Source of the DNA: DAOUBA01 sp034432855
Lineage (GTDB): Bacteria; Chloroflexota; Anaerolineae; B4-G1
Assembly (NCBI GenBank): GCA_034432855.1
Contig: DAOUBA010000157.1
Coordinates: forward strand, 1 to 10,209
DNA: 10,209 nt
Direction: 5' to 3'
The notes under the pieces were generated by a model. It was not told the DNA's origin, did not search any database, and saw only the letters and a list, made by a program, of their open reading frames with translations. Below are positions 5,975 to 10,209 of this stretch, piece by piece (the first letter of the stretch is position 1; every line of letters starts with the position of its first letter). Both the position numbers and the translations under genes were made by a program.

Positions 5975-7990
5975 ATGAGAACATCGAACACCTGGCGACT
6001 GGTCGCTGTCATACTCCTCGCGCTCGTAGCCCTGTACGTGGACGTTACCGACGAGCATCCCGAGTGGGTCAAATCCCTGCTCTTCTGGCGGCCGGAGGGC
6101 CAACGTGAGATCGCTTTACGTCTGGGATTGGATTTGCAGGGCGGCCTTCAGGTGCTGCTGGCTGCCAATCCCCCTGCGGGCCAGGAAGTTGATGCAGCCT
6201 CGATGGAGACTGCCCGCCGCATCGTCGAGAACCGCGTCAATGCTCTGGGCTTGACCGAGCCGGTGGTGCAGGCCCAGGGTGAACGTCGTATCATCGTCGA
6301 ACTGCCGGGCATCGAGGATCCCGAACAGGCCGTGGAGACAATCAAAGGTACTGCACTGCTCGAATTCGTTAATGCAGGCTACATGCCTCTTGCAGAAGGC
6401 ACCCTCGTCACGACGACGTTAGGTGGGCCTGGCACTGCCGCACCGACGGCGCCTGTGACGACGACGCCTCCCACCGGCGCCGTCCCCCAGAATCCTGCTG
6501 CACGCAACAATATGTACGGCGCGCCTCCACCTATGCAGATTGACACCACGCAGACCTATACCGCCACGATTTTGACGGCTAAGGGTAACATTGTCGTGCA
6601 ACTCGACGCTGCCGCCGCCCCGCAGACCGTCAACAACTTTGTCTTTCTCTCCGAGCAGGGCTTTTACAGCGGCCTGACCTTCCATCGCGTGGAGCCCAGT
6701 TTCGTCATCCAGGGCGGCGACCCGTTGGGCAACGGCAGCGGTGGGCCGGGCTACATTATTCCGGCAGAGATCGGGCTGTCGCACGTTAAGGGCGCGATTG
6801 CTATGGCACGCCTGCCCGACGATGTCAATCCCGCACGCGCTTCCAGTGGCAGCCAGTTCTACATCGCCCTCGAAGCGCTGCCTGGGCTGGACGGCCAATA
6901 TACCGTCTTCGGCCATGTGACCGCAGGGATGGATGTGGTGCAATCCATCGCTGTCGGTGACGTGATTGAACGGATTATCATCACAACCGGAGTTGCGCCG
7001 ACCCCGACAGCCGAGGGTGAGCCAACAGCCGCCATCACACCCACGGCGGAACTCAGCCCCACCGGGGAACTGACGCCCACCGAGGCCATGCCGCCGGTAG
7101 CGACTGCCCCAGGCGTATACGAAACCATCCTCACCGGCGCAGGGCTCACCAATGTAGATGTCAACCGCACACAAGAAGGTAAATTCGTCGTCACCTTCGA
7201 TCTGAAGCCCGAGGCTGCTACGACATTCGGCGAACACACCTCCTCTCACATAGGCCAATACCTCTGTATCGTGCTGGACAAGAAGGTGATCTCCTGCCCG
7301 GTCATCCGCTCGGCCATCGTCGGCGGCAGCGGCATGATCGAAGGCAACTTTACGCTGGAATCGGCGCGCCAGTTGGCGCTGCAATTGCGTTACGGTGCGT
7401 TGCCGGTTCCCCTGCGTGTGGAGAGTTTCAACCGCGTCGGCGCCACGCTGGGACACGAGTCGGTCGAGCGCTCGGTGCGCGCTGGGATCATCGGTCTGAG
7501 CATCGTGCTGTTCTTCATGTTGATCTATTATCGGCTGCCCGGGGGATTGGCCGACCTGTCGCTCATCATCTACGTGCTGCTGAACTTTGCGCTCTACAAA
7601 CTGGCGCCGGTCACGCTCACCCTGCCCGGCATCGCCGGCTTTCTCCTCTCGGTGGGGATGGCCGTAGATGCCAACATTCTCATCTTCGAGCGCATGAAGG
7701 AGGAACTGCGGCGCGGACGCAGCCTGGTCCTTGCCATTGAGGCGGGGTTCAGCCGTGCCTGGACCTCGATCCGCGACTCGCAACTCTCCACGCTCATCAT
7801 CTGCGCCATTTTGTTCTTCTTCGGCAGCAACTATGGGGCCAGCATCGTCAAGGGCTTTGCCATCACGCTGGCTATCGGTACCGCGATCAATATCTTTACC
7901 GCCGTCTTTGTCACGCGCATCTTTCTGCGCCAGGTCGCCGCCTCGGCCAACGAGTGGTTGCTGAAGCGCAAGTGGTTGTTGGGGGTGTAG
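5975..7990 (+). CDS. secD: Protein translocase subunit SecD with inserted cyclophilin-type peptidyl-prolyl isomerase domain
   Basis: 671 residues from ATG 5975, with GAGAGGAA at 5963-5970 as ribosome binding site. An in-frame TTG at 5909 is the -35 box and is not used as a start. SecD/SecF use the proton gradient to pull preproteins out of SecYEG on the outer face. Order of parts: helix 1 (about 8-24); LGLDLQGGLQVLL (50-62); P1 base to EFVNAGY (130-136); Ala/Thr/Pro linker (144-192); cyclophilin domain (195-337); hexapeptide linker (about 338-381); return to P1 base with LTGAGLTNVDVN and GNFTLESARQLALQLRYGALPVPL; then five helices (about 504-647) including GMAVDANILIFERMKEELRRG (561-581). The cyclophilin keeps Arg238, Phe243, Gln246, Gln294 and Leu305, aligned with human CypA R55, F60, Q63, Q111 and L122, but has Val, Gly and Tyr for M61, W121 and H126. 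It is longer than a plain bacterial SecD of about 400-500 residues in genomes without the insert. Confidence 0.95.
   Translation: MRTSNTWRLVAVILLALVALYVDVTDEHPEWVKSLLFWRPEGQREIALRLGLDLQGGLQVLLAANPPAGQEVDAASMETARRIVENRVNALGLTEPVVQAQGERRIIVELPGIEDPEQAVETIKGTALLEFVNAGYMPLAEGTLVTTTLGGPGTAAPTAPVTTTPPTGAVPQNPAARNNMYGAPPPMQIDTTQTYTATILTAKGNIVVQLDAAAAPQTVNNFVFLSEQGFYSGLTFHRVEPSFVIQGGDPLGNGSGGPGYIIPAEIGLSHVKGAIAMARLPDDVNPARASSGSQFYIALEALPGLDGQYTVFGHVTAGMDVVQSIAVGDVIERIIITTGVAPTPTAEGEPTAAITPTAELSPTGELTPTEAMPPVATAPGVYETILTGAGLTNVDVNRTQEGKFVVTFDLKPEAATTFGEHTSSHIGQYLCIVLDKKVISCPVIRSAIVGGSGMIEGNFTLESARQLALQLRYGALPVPLRVESFNRVGATLGHESVERSVRAGIIGLSIVLFFMLIYYRLPGGLADLSLIIYVLLNFALYKLAPVTLTLPGIAGFLLSVGMAVDANILIFERMKEELRRGRSLVLAIEAGFSRAWTSIRDSQLSTLIICAILFFFGSNYGASIVKGFAITLAIGTAINIFTAVFVTRIFLRQVAASANEWLLKRKWLLGV
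7004..7093 (+). repeat. Five in-frame 18-bp repeats encoding a Pro/Thr hexapeptide linker in SecD
   Basis: Residues 344-373 of SecD read as five consecutive hexapeptides, PTAEGE, PTAAIT, PTAELS, PTGELT and PTEAMP, each 18 bases at DNA level with drifted codons. They join the end of the cyclophilin domain to the resumed SecD P1 fold and probably act as an extended flexible spacer. Confidence 0.75.
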
Positions 7991-7992
7991 CC

Positions 7993-8928
7993 ATGTTCAA
8001 CATCGTCGAAAAACGCAACTGGTACTTTACTATCTCGGCTGTTTTAATCGCGCTGAGCATCACCGTGATGGTCGTCTCGATCATCCGGTTCGGGCAACCG
8101 CTGCGGCTGGGCATTGACTTTACCGGCGGGAGCATCTTTGTGCTCCAGTTCGATCATGCCATCAGCGAGAGCGACCTGCGTGCGATATTCGAGGAATATG
8201 GGCTGGAGAACGCCATCATACAGCCCAGGGGCGCGCCAGAGGAATATACCTGGCAGGTGCGCACGCGCGAAGTCACGGCCAACGAGGTCGGCGCTCTCCT
8301 GGCTACACTGGATGAACGGATCGGGCGCGTGAACCGAAATACCCTGCAATTCGATACAGTGGAACCCGCGGTCGGCGGCGAGGTCACCCGAGCAGCGGGT
8401 CTGGCGATCCTGATCGCTTCGCTCATCATCATCGTCTTCATCTGGTATTCCTTCCGGCGTGTGCCGCACGCCTTCCGTTACGGTGTATGCACCATCGTGG
8501 GGATGCTCCACAATCTGATCGTCGCCTTCGGTTTCTATGCCCTGATGGGCATCATCGCTGGCTGGGAAGTGGACGCGCTTTTCCTCACCGCCATCCTCAC
8601 CGTGATCGGCTTTTCGGTACAGGACGTGATCGTTGTCTTTGACCGTATCCGCGAGAACATCCCCCGGCACAAGGGCGAACCCTACGAGTTGATCGTCAAC
8701 CGTTCGATCCTGGAGACACTGCACCGTTCGTTGGCAACGCAACTGAACGCCATGTTCGTGATGATCGCCATTATCCTCTTTGGTGGCGTCACCATCAAGC
8801 CGTTCATCGCCACGATGCTGGTCGGGATGCTCAGCGAGACCTACTCGGCCATCTTTATCGCCGTGCCGCTGCTGGCGGCGTGGGAGAAGGCTGCCGTCAA
8901 GCGGATGGCTGCACGCGCAACGGTGTAA
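7993..8928 (+). CDS. secF: Protein translocase subunit SecF
   Basis: 311 residues from ATG 7993, two bases after the secD stop, so the two are translated from one message and probably coupled. SecF is the obligate partner of SecD in the proton-driven SecDF complex. A first helix (about 11-31) is followed by GIDFTGGS at 40-47, a short extracytoplasmic P4-type domain (about 48-132), and a helical bundle from residue 134 onward. IGFSVQDVIVVFDRIREN (205-222) and NRSILETLHRSLATQLNA (236-253) are SecF signatures. The usual Ser-x-Asn-Asp of this helix is Ser-Val-Gln-Asp here. Length is normal and the frame is intact. No terminator is visible after it; an insertion-sequence end starts 22 nt after the stop. 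Confidence 0.97.
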   Translation: MFNIVEKRNWYFTISAVLIALSITVMVVSIIRFGQPLRLGIDFTGGSIFVLQFDHAISESDLRAIFEEYGLENAIIQPRGAPEEYTWQVRTREVTANEVGALLATLDERIGRVNRNTLQFDTVEPAVGGEVTRAAGLAILIASLIIIVFIWYSFRRVPHAFRYGVCTIVGMLHNLIVAFGFYALMGIIAGWEVDALFLTAILTVIGFSVQDVIVVFDRIRENIPRHKGEPYELIVNRSILETLHRSLATQLNAMFVMIAIILFGGVTIKPFIATMLVGMLSETYSAIFIAVPLLAAWEKAAVKRMAARATV

Positions 8929-8955
8929 AAGAAGCAAGATGCAGGGGGATGTAAG

Positions 8956-9022
8956 GTCTTGTAATTTCGTACCTCTTCAAGTCTCGTAAAATCGCACCTT
9001 TACAGTCTTGGAATATCGTACC
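8956..9022. repeat. Three degenerate 18-bp direct repeats at the insertion-sequence end (putative transposase-binding sites)
   Basis: GTCTTGTAATTTCGTACC (8956-8973), GTCTCGTAAAATCGCACC (8981-8998) and GTCTTGGAATATCGTACC (9005-9022) occur at 25- and 24-nt spacing, between the element tip and the transposase stop at 9027. Consensus is GTCTyGkAAwwTCGyACC. Multiple iterated sites at an end resemble IS21-type ends. Confidence 0.75.
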
Positions 9023-9026
9023 CTTT

Positions 9027-9914
9027 CTAGGCGAGGAAACAAGGGAAGGTCAACTGCAGGGGTACGGTGGGGACGAAGTCGTCCGGGTTCAGGCCGGTCA
9101 GCGTGACGACGTCCAGGTTCTTGGGCGGACGGCGGGCGATCTCCACCGGTTCGCCTTCTTCCGCCTCCACATAGAAGACCCATTCCCGCTGATGAGGGTC
9201 GCAACGGACGATCACCCTGCGGTCTGCCCAGGCTCGTCCCAGGGAGTAGACCTGGCGGCCCAGGCTGACCTGACCGGCGGCGCTCACCTTGCGCTGGAAG
9301 GTGAAGGTTGCCAAGTGGTCGTATACCCGCTGGATGTCGAAGAGGGCCAGTTCCCACTCCGGTCGGTAAGGGCGACGGGGATGGAGGAGTTCAGGGTGGG
9401 CCTCCAGGGGTGGACGCCGGTTGCAGTCACCGGCACGGGAGGGGAAACGGTGGTTATGCACCCCACGTTCCCGGCCCAGTGACCGCTGGAGGGCATCCAG
9501 ATCGGCCAGGCTTTCCTCATTCATTGCGAAATCACTCAGGGTGCGGTGGTTTCGTTCCACCTGGGGCTGATCGGTGGGCCGGTGTGGCCGGATGCGCCGG
9601 TGGCAGATACCCAGACCGACGAGCCAGAGGGTCAACAGGCTGGGGAAGGGATCGTTGGGACTGCCCGCCAGGGCCAGTTCGTTGTCGGTCAAGACTCCAT
9701 CTGGCAAAGTCTGCCATTCGGTGAACCCTTCCCGCAACGTCTGCCGGGCCTCCGTCCAGCGGAGTTTGCGCCAGTGGTGGGCTGTCTGGACGGCGAAAGC
9801 CTGGCTGGCGATCATCGCCGCCCCGGCAGAGTCACGAATGTTGCAGATGGCGGCGATGGTGCCGTCGGCCAGGCGAATGCCCTCCTGGATGTCCAGTTGC
9901 CAGACCTCGTGCAC
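9027..9914 (-). CDS. rve-type DDE transposase lacking its N-terminal DNA-binding region (probably non-functional)
   Basis: 295 residues from a GTG at 9914. A catalytic rve fold is recognisable: EVWQLDIQEGI with first Asp8, LTDNELAL with second Asp77, and QPQVERNHRT with Glu120, the DDE triad. A beta-rich C-terminal region follows (VSAAGQVSLGRQVYSLGRAWADRRVIVRCD..., about residues 220-265), as in transposases related to IS21/IS481. The reading frame extends upstream of the GTG through a Pro/Arg-rich hinge (RRPRPPKPPPPPRATA) typical of the linker before the catalytic domain, but meets a stop near 10018. The helix-turn-helix region expected before the hinge is absent. The GTG is therefore a nominal start of a 5'-truncated gene rather than a true one. 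Exact IS family is uncertain. Confidence 0.75.
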   Translation of the reverse strand: MHEVWQLDIQEGIRLADGTIAAICNIRDSAGAAMIASQAFAVQTAHHWRKLRWTEARQTLREGFTEWQTLPDGVLTDNELALAGSPNDPFPSLLTLWLVGLGICHRRIRPHRPTDQPQVERNHRTLSDFAMNEESLADLDALQRSLGRERGVHNHRFPSRAGDCNRRPPLEAHPELLHPRRPYRPEWELALFDIQRVYDHLATFTFQRKVSAAGQVSLGRQVYSLGRAWADRRVIVRCDPHQREWVFYVEAEEGEPVEIARRPPKNLDVVTLTGLNPDDFVPTVPLQLTFPCFLA

Positions 9915-9972
9915 GGCGGTGGCCCGAGGGGGTGGAGGGGGCTTCGGGGGACGGGGTCTGCGTGTCGCCCAA

Positions 9973-10209
9973 TACTGTCCGGATAAAAGGTCGGTCGTAG
10001 TGCACTTTAACGATCAGCGGTGATGTGGTAACATTGCTGCATCCCAACACGGAGGCAGCAATGACTCAACCCACCGTCCTTGACACGCCCCCCACGACAT
10101 TCGATGAATTGTGCGAGCCGATCTACCTGTTTCTCGACCAACACGAACGGGATCATACCCCTCACCACCGCGAAAAACTGCATTTCAGGGACTTTGTGCG
10201 ACAGTTGGT
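9973..10209 (+). mobile_element. Possible left end of a second insertion element interrupting the rve element (runs off window)
   Basis: Transposase-like coding on the minus strand stops being recognisable at about 9970. The adjoining sequence ACTGTCCGGATAAAAGG (9974-9990) has the look of an insertion-sequence terminal inverted repeat. A roughly 70-nt leader then precedes a new plus-strand gene at 10061. The matching right end would lie outside the window, so this rests on position and the interrupted transposase. Confidence 0.4.
10061..10209 (+). CDS. 5' portion of an unidentified protein, possibly a transposase (truncated by window edge)
   Basis: Open frame of 49 codons from ATG 10061 to the right edge with no stop, preceded by GGAGG at 10051-10055 five bases upstream. 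The N-terminus begins MTQPTVLDTPPTTFDEL and continues with an aromatic, charged segment containing LFLDQHERDHTPHHREKLHF and RDFVRQL. I do not recognise it securely. The style of its start, and its position just inside a putative insertion-sequence end next to a broken transposase, suggest the transposase of the second element. It could equally be a host gene bordering the first element. Confidence 0.5.
   Translation, partial: MTQPTVLDTPPTTFDELCEPIYLFLDQHERDHTPHHREKLHFRDFVRQL

Larger units (their letters stand above)
8950..9972 (-). mobile_element. Remnant of an rve/DDE-type insertion sequence (right boundary approximate)
   Basis: The candidate outer end is TGTAAGG at 8950, beginning with the TG found at ends of several rve-transposase elements. 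It is followed by three degenerate iterons (8956-9022) and then the 3' end of a minus-strand transposase. The other end of the element is missing: transposase similarity fades near 9960-9972, where a second element appears to start. No target-site duplication can be assigned. Confidence 0.6.

Noticed and set aside
6419..7783. 454-residue minus-strand open frame antisense to secD
   Set aside because: It is a shadow of the strongly conserved secD frame, made possible by high GC codon use. Its translation is low-information, rich in His/Arg/Gly/Asp, with no recognisable motif.
9832..10050. 72-residue minus-strand open frame overlapping the transposase 5' region
   Set aside because: It is in a different frame from the Pro-rich hinge and catalytic domain and shows no transposase-like sequence.

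Overview
The window is a GC-rich bacterial chromosome segment carrying de novo purine synthesis genes, the SecD/SecF protein-export genes and, at the right edge, insertion-sequence debris. The gene styles (a PurS domain fused to PurL, a separate PurQ, a mazEF pair and G/C-rich palindromic repeats entering coding sequence) would fit a Chloroflexota-like genome such as Anaerolineae. That assignment is an inference from gene style and composition and was not tested by any search.

Left part (2-5889, + strand): a purine block, purL (with an N-terminal PurS domain), purQ and purC. PurL+PurS+PurQ make up FGAM synthase, and PurC acts later in the same pathway. The purL frame is open to the left window edge, so its true start lies outside. 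Two palindromic 'CCCTC...GAGGG' repeats lie in the purL frame, one in the N-terminal region (1-56) and one after the catalytic SEHC motif (521-566). Between purL and purQ sit four unrelated small genes: a 50-residue two-helix membrane peptide, a mazE/mazF toxin-antitoxin pair with its own likely promoter and operator, and a DUF3592-like membrane protein.

Middle part (5909-8928, + strand): a near-perfect sigma-70 promoter (TTGACA, 17 nt, TATAAT) drives secD and secF, which are separated by 2 nt. The notable object is SecD. A complete cyclophilin-type peptidyl-prolyl isomerase domain, flanked by Pro/Thr-rich linkers, is inserted into its large extracytoplasmic P1 region. This puts a predicted folding catalyst directly into the export machinery on the outer face of the membrane.

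Right part (8950-10209): a remnant of an rve/DDE-type insertion sequence begins 22 nt after the secF stop. It has three degenerate 18-bp iterons at its end and a minus-strand transposase that lacks its N-terminal DNA-binding region. The loss coincides with what looks like the left end of a second insertion element, whose plus-strand gene starts at 10061 and runs off the window.
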